In this document: positions 7,683 through 15,864 of the stretch, piece after piece
Numbering within the stretch: position 1 is the first letter of the stretch
Layout: each line of letters starts with the position of its first letter
Assembly: GCF_000184745.1 (NCBI RefSeq)
Contig: NC_014931.1
Span: forward strand, 1,426,001-1,490,000
Reading direction: 5' to 3'
DNA from: Variovorax paradoxus EPS
Lineage (GTDB): Bacteria > Pseudomonadota > Gammaproteobacteria > Burkholderiales > Burkholderiaceae_C
DNA length: 64,000 nucleotides
Translations under genes and position numbers: made by a program
Notes under the pieces: generated by a model
What the model was told of the DNA's origin: nothing
Database searches by the model: none
The model's input: the letters and a program-made list of their open reading frames with translations, nothing else

Positions 7683-9119
7683 ATGGCTGAATTCCACGAA
7701 ATTTCCCCCAACGCGCCGGCTGGCGAGAAGCTGCTCAACTGGGTCGACAATCGCTTCCCGCTGACCAAGCTCTGGAACGACCAGTGGGGCAAGTACTACG
7801 CACCGAAGAACTTCAACTTCTGGTACATCTTCGGCTCGCTGGCGATGCTGGTCCTCGTGATCCAGATCGTCACCGGCATCTTCCTCGTCATGCATTACAA
7901 GCCCGACGCGAACCAGGCGTTCGCATCGGTCGAGTACATCATGCGCGACGTGCCCTGGGGCTGGCTCATCCGCTACATCCACTCGACGGGCGCCTCCGCG
8001 TTCTTTGTCGTGGTGTACCTGCACATGTTCCGCGGCCTCATGTACGGCAGCTACCGCAAGCCCCGCGAGCTGATCTGGGTGTTCGGCTGCGCGATCTTCC
8101 TGTGCCTCATGGCCGAAGCCTTCATGGGCTACCTGCTGCCCTGGGGCCAGATGTCCTACTGGGGCGCCCAGGTGATCGTGAACCTGTTCGCCGCCATTCC
8201 GTTCATCGGTCCTGACCTGGCCCTCCTGATCCGCGGCGACTATGTGGTGAGCGACGCCACGCTGAACCGCTTCTTCAGCTTCCACGTGATCGCCGTGCCG
8301 CTGGTGCTGCTCGGCCTGGTGGTGGCTCACCTGATCGCGCTGCACGAAGTGGGTTCCAACAACCCCGACGGCATCGAGATCAAGGCCAACCGCGGTCCCG
8401 ACGGCCATCCGCTCGACGGCATTCCGTCGCATCCGTACTACACGGTGCACGACATCTTCGGCGTGGTGGTGTTCCTCACGATCTTCTCGGCGGTGATCTT
8501 CTTCGCGCCCGAAGCCGGTGGGTACTTCCTCGAGTACAACAACTTCATCCCGGCCGATTCGCTGAAGACGCCCAACCACATCGCCCCGGTCTGGTACTTC
8601 ACGCCGTTCTATTCGATGCTGCGTGCGACGACCGACGACATGGTCAACGTGTTCGCGCTGATCATCGGCCTGGCTGCCATCCTGAACTTCGTCAAGGGCA
8701 AGTCGGGTACGGCGCTGAAGATCGCGATCGTCGTCGTGGCGGCCGTGGCCATCTTCCTGCTCAAGGCCTTCGACGCCAAGTTCTGGGGCGTGGTCGTGAT
8801 GGGCGGTTCGGTCATCATCCTGTTCTTCCTGCCGTGGCTGGACCACAGCGAAGTCAAGTCGATCCGCTACCGCCCGAGCTGGCACAAGTATGTGTATGGC
8901 GTCTTCGTCTTCCTCTTCCTGATCCTGGGCTACCTGGGCATCCAGCCGCCCGGCGTCTGGGGCAACCTGGTGATCGGCTCCTTTGCCCTCGACATCGCCC
9001 AGACCATCTCGCAGATCGGCACGCTCTTCTACTTCGGCTTCTTCCTCTTGATGCCCTGGTGGAGCCGCAAGGGCGAATTCAAGCCCGTGCCCGAGCGCGT
9101 GGTCTTCGCCGCGCATTGA
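7683..9119 (+). CDS. petB: Cytochrome b of the bc1 complex
   Basis: The membrane core of complex III, binding two b haems and both quinone sites. The 478-residue protein has about nine hydrophobic helices; haem-ligand histidine pairs lie in helices II (IRYIHSTGAS, YLHMFRGLMYGSYR) and IV (FFSFHVIAVP, VVAHLIALHEVGS). The Qo-site motif reads PVWY (HIAPVWYFTPF) instead of the mitochondrial PEWY. The C-terminal segment (KYVYGVFVFLFLILGYLGI onward) is the longer form seen in betaproteobacteria. It is co-transcribed with petA and petC. Confidence 0.97.
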   Translation: MAEFHEISPNAPAGEKLLNWVDNRFPLTKLWNDQWGKYYAPKNFNFWYIFGSLAMLVLVIQIVTGIFLVMHYKPDANQAFASVEYIMRDVPWGWLIRYIHSTGASAFFVVVYLHMFRGLMYGSYRKPRELIWVFGCAIFLCLMAEAFMGYLLPWGQMSYWGAQVIVNLFAAIPFIGPDLALLIRGDYVVSDATLNRFFSFHVIAVPLVLLGLVVAHLIALHEVGSNNPDGIEIKANRGPDGHPLDGIPSHPYYTVHDIFGVVVFLTIFSAVIFFAPEAGGYFLEYNNFIPADSLKTPNHIAPVWYFTPFYSMLRATTDDMVNVFALIIGLAAILNFVKGKSGTALKIAIVVVAAVAIFLLKAFDAKFWGVVVMGGSVIILFFLPWLDHSEVKSIRYRPSWHKYVYGVFVFLFLILGYLGIQPPGVWGNLVIGSFALDIAQTISQIGTLFYFGFFLLMPWWSRKGEFKPVPERVVFAAH

Positions 9120-9158
9120 GACGAGACACGAGAAGTGCAAGAGCTTGAGAGAAACACG

Positions 9159-9944
9159 ATGAAGAAAAGAATTTCCGGCTGGCTCGCGGTCATGGCTACC
9201 TTGGGTCTGGCGCTGGGGCTGACCTTCTCCGCCCCCGCATCGGCCGAGTCCGGTGGCCTGGCTTGGGACAAGGCGCCCAACAAGACGACCGACGTGCAGG
9301 CTTTGCAGAACGGCGCCAAGCTGTTCGTCAACTACTGCCTCAACTGCCACTCGGCCGCCTTCATGCGCTACAACCGCCTGCAGGACATCGGCATCACCGA
9401 GCAGCAGATCAAGGACAACCTTCTGTTCACGACCGACAAGGTCGGCGAAACCATGAAGGCCAACATCGACGCGCGCCAGGCCAAGGAGTGGTTCGGCACC
9501 ACGCCGCCCGACCTCACGCTGGTCGCGCGTTCGCGTGCCGGCCACGGCGGCACGGGCGCCGACTACCTCTACACCTTCCTTCGCACCTTCTACCGCGACG
9601 ACACCAAGGCCACCGGCTGGAACAACCTCGTGTTCCCGAGCGTCGCCATGCCGAACCCCCTGTGGGAACTGCAGGGCGAGCGCCGGCCGGTCTACACCAA
9701 GGTCGAGCAGCACGGCCATGCCACCGAAGTCTTCACGGGCAAGTGGGAGCAGGTCACCCCCGGCACCCTGAACTCGGTGCAATACGACAACGCCGTTGGC
9801 GACCTGGTCAGCTACCTGCAGTGGATGGCCGAGCCCGCGCAGAACACCCGCATTCGCATTGGCGTCTGGGTCCTGCTGTTCCTGGCCATGTCGGTGGTTT
9901 TCGTGTGGCGACTGAACGCCTCGTACTGGAAAGACGTCAAGTAG
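9159..9944 (+). CDS. petC: Cytochrome c1 of the bc1 complex
   Basis: Periplasmic, membrane-anchored c-type haem subunit that receives electrons from the Rieske protein and delivers them to soluble cytochrome c. The 261-residue precursor has a cleavable signal (MKKRISGWLAVMATLGLALG, ending SAPASAES), the haem-binding CLNCH motif about 60 residues in, the axial-Met region PSVAMPNPLW, and a C-terminal anchor helix (VWVLLFLAMSVVFVWRL). The ATG at 9159 was preferred over an in-frame GTG at 9135 because it gives a normal signal peptide and has GAGAG upstream. It is last gene of petABC, followed by a terminator. Confidence 0.96.
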   Translation: MKKRISGWLAVMATLGLALGLTFSAPASAESGGLAWDKAPNKTTDVQALQNGAKLFVNYCLNCHSAAFMRYNRLQDIGITEQQIKDNLLFTTDKVGETMKANIDARQAKEWFGTTPPDLTLVARSRAGHGGTGADYLYTFLRTFYRDDTKATGWNNLVFPSVAMPNPLWELQGERRPVYTKVEQHGHATEVFTGKWEQVTPGTLNSVQYDNAVGDLVSYLQWMAEPAQNTRIRIGVWVLLFLAMSVVFVWRLNASYWKDVK

Positions 9945-9986
9945 TTCCGTCCACGCCGACCGGTTGCCTCGTGCATCCGGTCCCAC

Positions 9987-10018
9987 AGAGTGGGTTGCCA
10001 ACGCGACCCACTCTTTTT
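9987..10018 (+). terminator. Rho-independent terminator after petC
   Basis: A hairpin with nine-base arms AGAGTGGGT/ACCCACTCT (9987-9995 and 10006-10014) is followed by a T run. It sits between petC and the sspA ribosome binding site, so it ends petABC and may also attenuate read-through into sspA. Confidence 0.8.
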
Positions 10019-10039
10019 GATTTTTAGGAGTCTCTCGCC

Positions 10040-10651
10040 ATGATGGTCTTGTATTCAGGAACGACCTGCCCCTTTTCCCACCGCTGCCGCTTCGTTCTGT
10101 TCGAAAAGGGCATGGACTTCGAGATCCGCGACGTCGATCTCTACAACAAGCCCGAAGACATCAGCGTGATGAATCCGTATGGCCAGGTGCCGATCCTGGT
10201 CGAGCGCGACCTGATCCTGTACGAGTCGAACATCATCAACGAGTACATCGACGAGCGCTTCCCGCATCCGCAACTGATGCCCGGCGACCCGGTCGACCGC
10301 GCCCGCGTGCGCCTGTTCCTGCTCAACTTCGAGAAGGAACTGTTCGTGCATGTGTCCACGCTGGAGAACCGCACCACCAAGGGCAACGAGAAAACCATCG
10401 AAAAGGCCCGCTCGCACATCCGCGACCGCCTGACGCAACTGGCGCCCGTGTTCCTCAAGAACAAGTACATGCTGGGCGACAACTTCTCGATGCTCGACGT
10501 GGCCATCGCGCCGCTGCTCTGGCGCCTGGACTACTACGGCATCGACCTCAGCAAGAACGCGGCGCCGCTGCTGAAGTATGCCGAGCGCATCTTCTCGCGT
10601 CCCGCCTACATCGAAGCGCTCACGCCCTCGGAAAAGGTCATGCGCAAGTAA
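10040..10651 (+). CDS. sspA: Stringent starvation protein A (GST-fold)
   Basis: A 203-residue RNA-polymerase-associated protein with a glutathione-S-transferase fold: a thioredoxin-like N-terminal domain (MVLYSGTTCPFSHRCRFVL, NPYGQVPILVERD) and a helical C-terminal domain (YMLGDNFSMLDVAIAPLLWR). In the family it binds RNA polymerase and affects stress and starvation transcription rather than acting as a GST. TAGGAG lies nine bases before the ATG. It is followed 33 bases later by sspB, the conserved order. Confidence 0.95.
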   Translation: MMVLYSGTTCPFSHRCRFVLFEKGMDFEIRDVDLYNKPEDISVMNPYGQVPILVERDLILYESNIINEYIDERFPHPQLMPGDPVDRARVRLFLLNFEKELFVHVSTLENRTTKGNEKTIEKARSHIRDRLTQLAPVFLKNKYMLGDNFSMLDVAIAPLLWRLDYYGIDLSKNAAPLLKYAERIFSRPAYIEALTPSEKVMRK

Positions 10652-10684
10652 AAGCTGCGTCCAAGTCCCGTTCTCTGCTCTTTC

Positions 10685-11251
10685 ATGATCAACGCGCTCG
10701 AGTCGTCTTCCACCCGCCCGTACCTCATCCGGGCGCTGTACGAATGGTGCACCGACAACGGGTTCACGCCCTATGTCGCTGTGCAGGTCGACGACACCGT
10801 CCAGGTGCCGCGCGAGTATGTGAAGAACGGCGAGATCGTGCTCAACATCAGCTTCGATGCGACCAGCTCGCTCAAGCTGGGCAACGATTTCATCGAGTTC
10901 AAGGCCCGCTTTGCGGGCAGTGCGCGCGAGATCAGCGTGCCGGTGGGGCGCGTGATCGCGATCTATGCGCGCGAGAACGGACAGGGCATGGCGTTTCCCG
11001 CCCCAGCGCCTGCGGTCGACAGCGGCAGCGATGTGCCAGCCTCGCCCACGGGTCCGGCGCGCATGCCTTTGCGTGACGCCTCGCGCGGCACCGAAGGCGA
11101 TGCCGGCAAGATCGTTCACCTGGTCACGGGTGAAGAAGGCGGCGAAGTGGTCGATGCCGACTCTGCCGGCGCGCCCATGGACCCCGTCGACGAGCCGCCG
11201 CGCCCGCCGGCCGGTGGCGGTTCGAGGCCCTCGCTCAAGCGCATCAAGTAG
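10685..11251 (+). CDS. sspB: ClpXP protease specificity-enhancing factor SspB
   Basis: An adaptor that tethers ssrA-tagged proteins to ClpX for degradation. The 188-residue product has the conserved N-terminal substrate-binding core (TRPYLIRALYEWCTDNGFTP, VPREYVKNGEIVLNIS, and ARFAGSAREISVPVGRVIAI). A Pro/Gly/Asp-rich flexible linker leads to the basic C-terminal ClpX-binding tail (RPSLKRIK). It is in an operon with sspA and followed by tRNA-Thr. Confidence 0.95.
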   Translation: MINALESSSTRPYLIRALYEWCTDNGFTPYVAVQVDDTVQVPREYVKNGEIVLNISFDATSSLKLGNDFIEFKARFAGSAREISVPVGRVIAIYARENGQGMAFPAPAPAVDSGSDVPASPTGPARMPLRDASRGTEGDAGKIVHLVTGEEGGEVVDADSAGAPMDPVDEPPRPPAGGGSRPSLKRIK

Positions 11252-11296
11252 GCGCTTGCAACGGACTACTAGAATCACGCACTCCGAAGAAATTCA

Positions 11297-11372
11297 GCCG
11301 CTTTAGCTCAATTGGTAGAGCACCCGCCTTGTAAGCGGAAGGTCGTCAGTTCGATTCCGACAAGCGGCACCA
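11297..11372 (+). tRNA. tRNA-Thr (anticodon TGT)
   Basis: A complete cloverleaf of 76 bases including an encoded CCA. Acceptor arms are GCCGCTT/AAGCGGC, the D-loop contains AATTGGTA, the anticodon loop is CTTGTAA with anticodon TGT, and the T-loop is TTCGATT. Confidence 0.97.
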
Positions 11373-11380
11373 AAACCCGA

Positions 11381-11417
11381 AAAAGCCCTCCCGCGGTTCT
11401 CCGCTCGGAGGGCTTTT
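11381..11417 (+). terminator. Rho-independent terminator after tRNA-Thr
   Basis: Arms AAAAGCCCTCC (11381-11391) and GGAGGGCTTTT (11407-11417) form an 11-base stem with a 15-base loop. The A/U flanks could let it act in both directions, also serving the convergent SDR gene. Confidence 0.8.
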
Positions 11418-11445
11418 CTTTAGGCGACAGATGAGCGAGAGGTGG

Positions 11446-12252
11446 CTACGACAGCGCCGTCTTCCGCTCGGCACTCCCCGGCTCCGCCAGCTTGCGATGC
11501 TGCTCCGCCAGCTTCGGCCCCGGCATCACCCGCGACAGCGCCACCTGCATCTTGTTGCGCCATCCCGCGATCACGCCGCTCTCGCCCTTCATCATCGCGT
11601 CGAAGCCGGCCTTGGCCACTTCCGCCGGGTCGGCCTTGTCGGTTTGCTGGCCGACGCGCGTGTCGAGCATGTCGGCGCGCGCGAAGAAGTGGGTGTCGGT
11701 CACGCCGGGCATCAAGCAACTCACCGAGACGCCCGTGCCCTTCAACTCATTGCGCAGCGCCATCGCGAACGAGTCGATGAACGCCTTGCTGCCGTTGTAG
11801 ACCGCCTGGAAGCTCCCCGGCTGGAAGCCCGCGATCGAGCCCGTGATGAGGATGCGCCCCTGGCCCGCCTTGCGCATCTCGCGGCCCACGCACTGCACGA
11901 GGTAGATGGTGCCGGTGATGTTGGTGTTGATCACGTGCTGCACGTCGTGAAAGTCCTGGTCGAGAAAGCCGTGGCCGAGGCCGTGGCCCGCATTCGCGAA
12001 CAGCGCGTCGATGGGCCGGCCCTCGGCGGCGGCCAGCAGCGCGTCCACGCCGTCGCGCGTGGCGAAGTCGGCGCGCACCGACACCACGTTCGCGCCCAGC
12101 ACGCGCAGCTCGGTTTCGGCCTGCTCCAGGGGCTCGTCCGCGCCGATCAACAAGTCGTAGCCGTTGCGCGCGGCGAGCAGCGCGAGTTGAAAGCCGATGC
12201 CTGACGAGGCGCCCGTCACCACGGCAAGGGGGCGAAGGTCTGTGGTTTCCAT
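11446..12252 (-). CDS. SDR-family NAD(P)-dependent oxidoreductase
   Basis: A 268-residue short-chain dehydrogenase/reductase. The Rossmann cofactor motif is TGASSGIGFQ near residue 15, the NAG motif is FANAGHG, and the catalytic tetrad includes Ser of ITGSIAG and the YNGSKAF Tyr-Lys pair. The C-terminal region (MPGVTDTHFFARADMLDTRV) is typical of the classical family, whose members oxidise or reduce alcohols and ketones. The substrate cannot be read from the sequence. The gene appears monocistronic and converges on tRNA-Thr. Confidence 0.85.
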   Translation of the reverse strand: METTDLRPLAVVTGASSGIGFQLALLAARNGYDLLIGADEPLEQAETELRVLGANVVSVRADFATRDGVDALLAAAEGRPIDALFANAGHGLGHGFLDQDFHDVQHVINTNITGTIYLVQCVGREMRKAGQGRILITGSIAGFQPGSFQAVYNGSKAFIDSFAMALRNELKGTGVSVSCLMPGVTDTHFFARADMLDTRVGQQTDKADPAEVAKAGFDAMMKGESGVIAGWRNKMQVALSRVMPGPKLAEQHRKLAEPGSAERKTALS

Positions 12253-12581
12253 GTCGGTCTCCTTGGAAAAGTTGAATGAAACGAAGCGCGCCGGGCCCGT
12301 TGTCCGTTGTGCCTCCGGGCTTGACCGCGGGCGCCTGCATTCGAAAAACCACCGTAAAACCTTGCGATCGGCTGCGCGTAGGAATGCGTGCCGAATCTGC
12401 GCCCGCCATGTCGTGGGCTCGCGGCGGTCAGAGTGGAAGCGACGCGCCGCTGTATGGAAACGCGGGTTGGTTGCTTAGATAAAAGTAGTCAATTTCATTT
12501 GCAAAATCACATCGCCGCCAAGCCATAGTTCACAGTTATTCTTGCCAATTGACTTTGTTTGCTTTGAGTAAAGTAGGGGGC
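12253..12581. other. Intergenic region before the two-component locus
   Basis: No gene is supported. From about 12475 the sequence turns A/T-rich. TTGACT at 12549 and TAAAGT at 12569 are promoter-like but only 14 bases apart, too close for a standard sigma-70 promoter. Confidence 0.4.
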
Positions 12582-12848
12582 ATGGATGAACTGATCGAAG
12601 CACGCCGCGCAGCGCTTCACGATGTCATCGACGACGCGGGTCGCCCCAGCAAGGTCTCCGCAAAATACGGCTCGACGCCACCCCACATGAGCCGACTTCC
12701 CCAACTGATTGCCCAGGGCTCCTACGCCTTCCGGCGCGGGCAAAGCGCCCGCGACTGGCCGATCCGCCATCTGCCCCTGCCCCGGCGAATTGCCGCGCTC
12801 GTTCCGCTGCAGACCATCGAGCCGCGCGGCCGACATTGCAATACCTGA
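12582..12848 (+). CDS. Small HTH-like protein, possibly degenerate
   Basis: An 88-residue reading frame with a good start (ATG preceded by AGGGGG). The first half (MDELIEARRAALHDVIDDAG, then PSKVSAKYGSTPPHMSRL) resembles the short Cro/CI-like helix-turn-helix proteins of betaproteobacteria. The second half is Pro/Arg-rich and only weakly similar, with a possible frameshift near 12735. A second frame (12709-12894) continues to the next gene's start. It may be a diverged regulator or a decaying remnant. It lies 42 bases before the response regulator. Confidence 0.4.
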   Translation: MDELIEARRAALHDVIDDAGRPSKVSAKYGSTPPHMSRLPQLIAQGSYAFRRGQSARDWPIRHLPLPRRIAALVPLQTIEPRGRHCNT

Positions 12849-12890
12849 CTTCCATTCGGCAGAACAAAAACACCCCGGCGAAAAGTACCA

Positions 12891-13535
12891 ATGATCAACG
12901 TCCTGTTCATAGAAGACCAACCTCTGGTGTCGGAAGCGACAGCAGAAAAAATTGCGCGAAGTCCGCTCGTCGCCAATATCGAGGTCTGCAACAGCGCCGA
13001 TAAAGCGCTGCTTGCATTGAAGGCAACGCCCGACCGATGGGGCTTGATCCTGCTCGACCTGGACGTGCCCGGCGCGGTCGGTTTGTCGCTGGCCATGGAA
13101 ATCAAGAAGCTGGGCAAGGAAGGGCGCACCTGCATCCTGACCGGCACGCACCGGACCGACTACATCGCCCAGGCCAAGGCCAGCGGGTTCCAGGGCTACA
13201 TCCTCAAAGCCATCGAAATCAAGGAGCTCGAGGCGAGCCTGGACAAGGCGATTGCGGGCGAAAAGGTCTTTCCCGAATTGCCCGACCTGGGCGCGAATCC
13301 GAATGCCATCCGGCTGACCAACCGCCAGTGCCAATGCCTCGAATTCGTCGGCGCGGGGCGCTCTACCAAGGAAATCGCGCGATTGCTGTCATTGCACCCG
13401 GGAACGGTCAATTACCACATCGATTCCGCCATGGAAGCGCTGGGCGTGAAATCGCGCGCACACGCCGTTCAGAAGGCATTGCAACTCGGGCTCCTGGCAG
13501 GTTTCGCCACGAGGAGCAGCGATGGGAATGCTTGA
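12891..13535 (+). CDS. LuxR/NarL-type two-component response regulator
   Basis: A 214-residue regulator. The receiver domain keeps all key residues: the acidic pair in LFIEDQ, the phosphoacceptor Asp at ~56 (ILLDLDVPG), Thr at ~84 and Lys at ~106 (GYILKA). The C-terminal HTH (LTNRQCQCLEFVGAGRSTKE, ARLLSLHPGTVNYH) binds DNA. It overlaps the downstream histidine kinase by 14 bases, so the two are translationally coupled and almost certainly a cognate pair. Stimulus and targets are unknown. Confidence 0.9.
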   Translation: MINVLFIEDQPLVSEATAEKIARSPLVANIEVCNSADKALLALKATPDRWGLILLDLDVPGAVGLSLAMEIKKLGKEGRTCILTGTHRTDYIAQAKASGFQGYILKAIEIKELEASLDKAIAGEKVFPELPDLGANPNAIRLTNRQCQCLEFVGAGRSTKEIARLLSLHPGTVNYHIDSAMEALGVKSRAHAVQKALQLGLLAGFATRSSDGNA

Positions 13536-14979
13536 GGAGCTTCTTCGGGGCTTCACCAAGAACAAAAGCGAGCCGCTCGACGAATCGCTGATGGAAAAGC
13601 AGGGGCGGCTCTCCCGCTCCCTGATTCACGCGACGCTGGCGCACCGTCATCTGGCGGAGCGCCAATTCTTTGTCCAGCAGGTGGCTTACTGGATCACGAT
13701 CTTCGGGCTCCTGGTCGCCGAGGCGAGCGCGCCGATTCTGGATTCGGCATCGATGTGGACCTGGCTCACCGTCTCGGTGGTGACCTGGCTGATCCGCGTC
13801 GCGCTTTTCTGGCCGCTGACGCAATTGCCACCGGCGGTCGTCAAGAAATCCCTCGGGCTGAAGCTGATCCCGATCGTCATCATCGTCATTGCCTGCTTCT
13901 ACTGGATCTGGACCATCCATTTGTTCGTGGGGCCGGTGCTCACGGTGCGCGTATTGATCATGTGCATCGGCCTGCTCAGCATCAGCGTGTCGATGACCGG
14001 CATGTGGCCGGTGACTCCCATTGCCGTGGTTCTTTACAACGTGCTGCTGTGGGGCGCTTTTTCGGCCAATCTGTATTCCAACGGCGTGGCGAGCCTGTCG
14101 GTCATCGTGGCGCTCGACATGGGGGTGCTGGCCGTGTTGTGGCTGAATATTTTCATTGCGGTTCGCCAGCTCAACGACTTGCTCGCGCGCACCCATGAAG
14201 CCAGTCAATTGGTGAACCAGCTCGAAATTGCCAACGACAAGCTCGAACGGCTGAAGGACACCGCATACAAAACGCTCGATACCCGCTCGGAATTCTTCGC
14301 GGGTGCGAGCCACGATTTCCAGCAGCGCCTGCATGCCGCGAAATTGTGGGTGCTGTCCGCCATGGCGGCGACCAAGACGCATCAATCCGCGGAATCGACG
14401 CTGGATCGGCTGGGACAGGAAATCGATGCGCTTCAGATCTATATCAACAATATTCTCGAATTCGCGCGAATTGAAGCGCTCGATGCCGGCGTAAAGATCC
14501 GAGCCACGGAAATTCAATCGCTATTTCAAAAGCTCGATCTGCATTTCGAGAAAATCGCCGAACGCGATGGCGTGCAATTGCGTTTTCGAATTGCGAGAAT
14601 TACCGTGGGCACCGATGCTTCCATGCTGCTGCGCATGCTTGAAAACCTGGTTTCCAATGCGCTCAAATACACCAAGAATGGTGTGCTGGTATGCGCCCGC
14701 AGAACATCGAGGGGCGCTTCCATTGAAATCTGGGACCAGGGGCCCGGAATAAAACTTGAAGCGCGGCAGCGGATTTTTGACGCATTTCATCAGGAAGAAG
14801 TCGACGATCAAGGCCGCAGCAAAGGCGTGGGATTGGGTTTGGCCATCGTGAAGCGATTTGCCACGCGCCTCAATTACCGTATTGATGTCAAATCGGTGAT
14901 GGGGCAGGGGACGCTTTTCAGAATTCTTATTCCGAGGGAATTCGTGATAGGGCCGGGTACGATCGAAAATTCCCGGTGA
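13522..14979 (+). CDS. Membrane sensor histidine kinase
   Basis: A 485-residue kinase. Residues ~50-215 hold about six or seven hydrophobic helices with short loops and no large periplasmic domain, suggesting sensing within the membrane. A coiled linker (EASQLVNQLEIANDKLERLK) precedes the H-box, with the phosphorylated His at ~264 (GASHDFQQRLHAAKL). The ATP-binding domain shows the N-box (MLENLVSNALKYT), G1 (IWDQGPGI) and G2 (GVGLGLAIVKRF). Codon use is noticeably more A/T-rich at third positions than in neighbouring operons (many AAT, ATT, GAA), hinting at a different history. It partners the response regulator whose 3' end it overlaps. Confidence 0.92.
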   Translation: MGMLEELLRGFTKNKSEPLDESLMEKQGRLSRSLIHATLAHRHLAERQFFVQQVAYWITIFGLLVAEASAPILDSASMWTWLTVSVVTWLIRVALFWPLTQLPPAVVKKSLGLKLIPIVIIVIACFYWIWTIHLFVGPVLTVRVLIMCIGLLSISVSMTGMWPVTPIAVVLYNVLLWGAFSANLYSNGVASLSVIVALDMGVLAVLWLNIFIAVRQLNDLLARTHEASQLVNQLEIANDKLERLKDTAYKTLDTRSEFFAGASHDFQQRLHAAKLWVLSAMAATKTHQSAESTLDRLGQEIDALQIYINNILEFARIEALDAGVKIRATEIQSLFQKLDLHFEKIAERDGVQLRFRIARITVGTDASMLLRMLENLVSNALKYTKNGVLVCARRTSRGASIEIWDQGPGIKLEARQRIFDAFHQEEVDDQGRSKGVGLGLAIVKRFATRLNYRIDVKSVMGQGTLFRILIPREFVIGPGTIENSR

Positions 14980-15382
14980 TTCGAATTGGTCGAGGCATGG
15001 GCGTGAGATTTAAATTGCCAATTAAGTTTGGGTAAATACCGCGCCGGCTTTTTAATTCGATGCGCAATGCATCAATTCCAATTTGCAATGGCGGACCACC
15101 GTCACCCTTGCAAGGCCGCAACGCACTGAACCTGGCGTCGATGTTCGTGGTCACAACCGATCGCGCACTCCAGCACCGTGGCCCGCCATTGGGAATACGC
15201 AGAATTCACTGGTGTTGCGCAATGGCGCGTATACGGAAGTTTTATTTCCAATCGAAGTCGCTGTTCCACACAACGCAATTGCACGGGTCACGGCCCGACT
15301 GGTATTAGTCATTGGTTGTTTGAAATTCAGTTGTCTCTAAAGTCGCGGCGTGCGCTCATCGGAGGCGCGGGGAGAGAACGCA
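14980..15382. other. A/T-rich intergenic region
   Basis: No convincing gene is present. Base composition is clearly more A/T-rich than the window average. A weak promoter-like pair, TTGTTT at 15316 and TAAAGT at 15338 with a 16-base spacer, lies 40 bases before the small membrane-peptide ORF. Confidence 0.4.
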
Positions 15383-15676
15383 ATGCAGGCCGCATCGGAC
15401 GCAGATCCTGGGAGGGAGCGTGACGACTTTTTCTGTCCACGGACGGAGGAGCGATTGCTTCGATGGGGCCGGCTTGTGAATCAGGGAGGTGCTGCGAGGA
15501 GGGGGGTTGACGCTGTGGACATCGACGGGTTGCTGCTCCGGAATTCGGAGACGCTGTGCGCGCATTCCCGTGCGACGGAAGCCAGCCGCAGGGCGGAAGG
15601 TTTCCTCATGGGGCTGTGCGTGGTCGTGGCCTACAGCTGGGCGTTGGTCGTGTCGGTGGCTTTGTACGTGCGATGA
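15383..15676 (+). CDS. Hypothetical small protein with one C-terminal membrane helix
   Basis: A 97-residue ORF. The ATG at 15383 has GGGGAG eight bases upstream. The first two thirds are charged (RDDFFCPRTEERLLRWGRL); the last ~22 residues form one hydrophobic helix (GLCVVVAYSWALVVSVALYV) ending with Arg, as in tail-anchored membrane peptides. A hairpin and T run follow at 15824. I recognise no family. Support is the start signal, the helix and the terminator; it could still be a chance frame. Confidence 0.4.
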   Translation: MQAASDADPGRERDDFFCPRTEERLLRWGRLVNQGGAARRGVDAVDIDGLLLRNSETLCAHSRATEASRRAEGFLMGLCVVVAYSWALVVSVALYVR

Positions 15677-15823
15677 CTCCGGGGGAGCGCGGGTGCAACC
15701 CGTCGAACGGTGCTCCGACGAGCATTCGACCGCTTGCATCTGCCGGCTTGCACGTGCCTGAAACCACGGAAATCGGCGCGGCTAAACGCAGTCTCCCCCC
15801 TCCAACCAGGTAATCAAGGCAAT

Positions 15824-15860
15824 CCAGGTCCTCCGGAAAGGCCTGGTTTCTTTTTCTTCT
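15824..15860 (+). terminator. Rho-independent terminator
   Basis: Arms CCAGG (15824-15828) and CCTGG (15842-15846), with a further paired CCT/AGG inside, are followed by TTTCTTTTTCTTCTT. It points along the plus strand, just before the recJ stop codon on the other strand. Confidence 0.55.
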
Positions 15861-15864
15861 TCTT

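Noticed and set aside
5970..10001. Minus-strand open frame of 1343 codons opposite the LuxR gene and petABC
   Set aside because: It is antisense to well-recognised genes, has no family features, and is rich in Arg, Gln and His as expected from high-GC antisense frames.
12549..12574. Sigma-70 promoter TTGACT / TAAAGT ahead of the small HTH ORF
   Set aside because: The spacer is only 14 bases, outside the working range of standard promoters.
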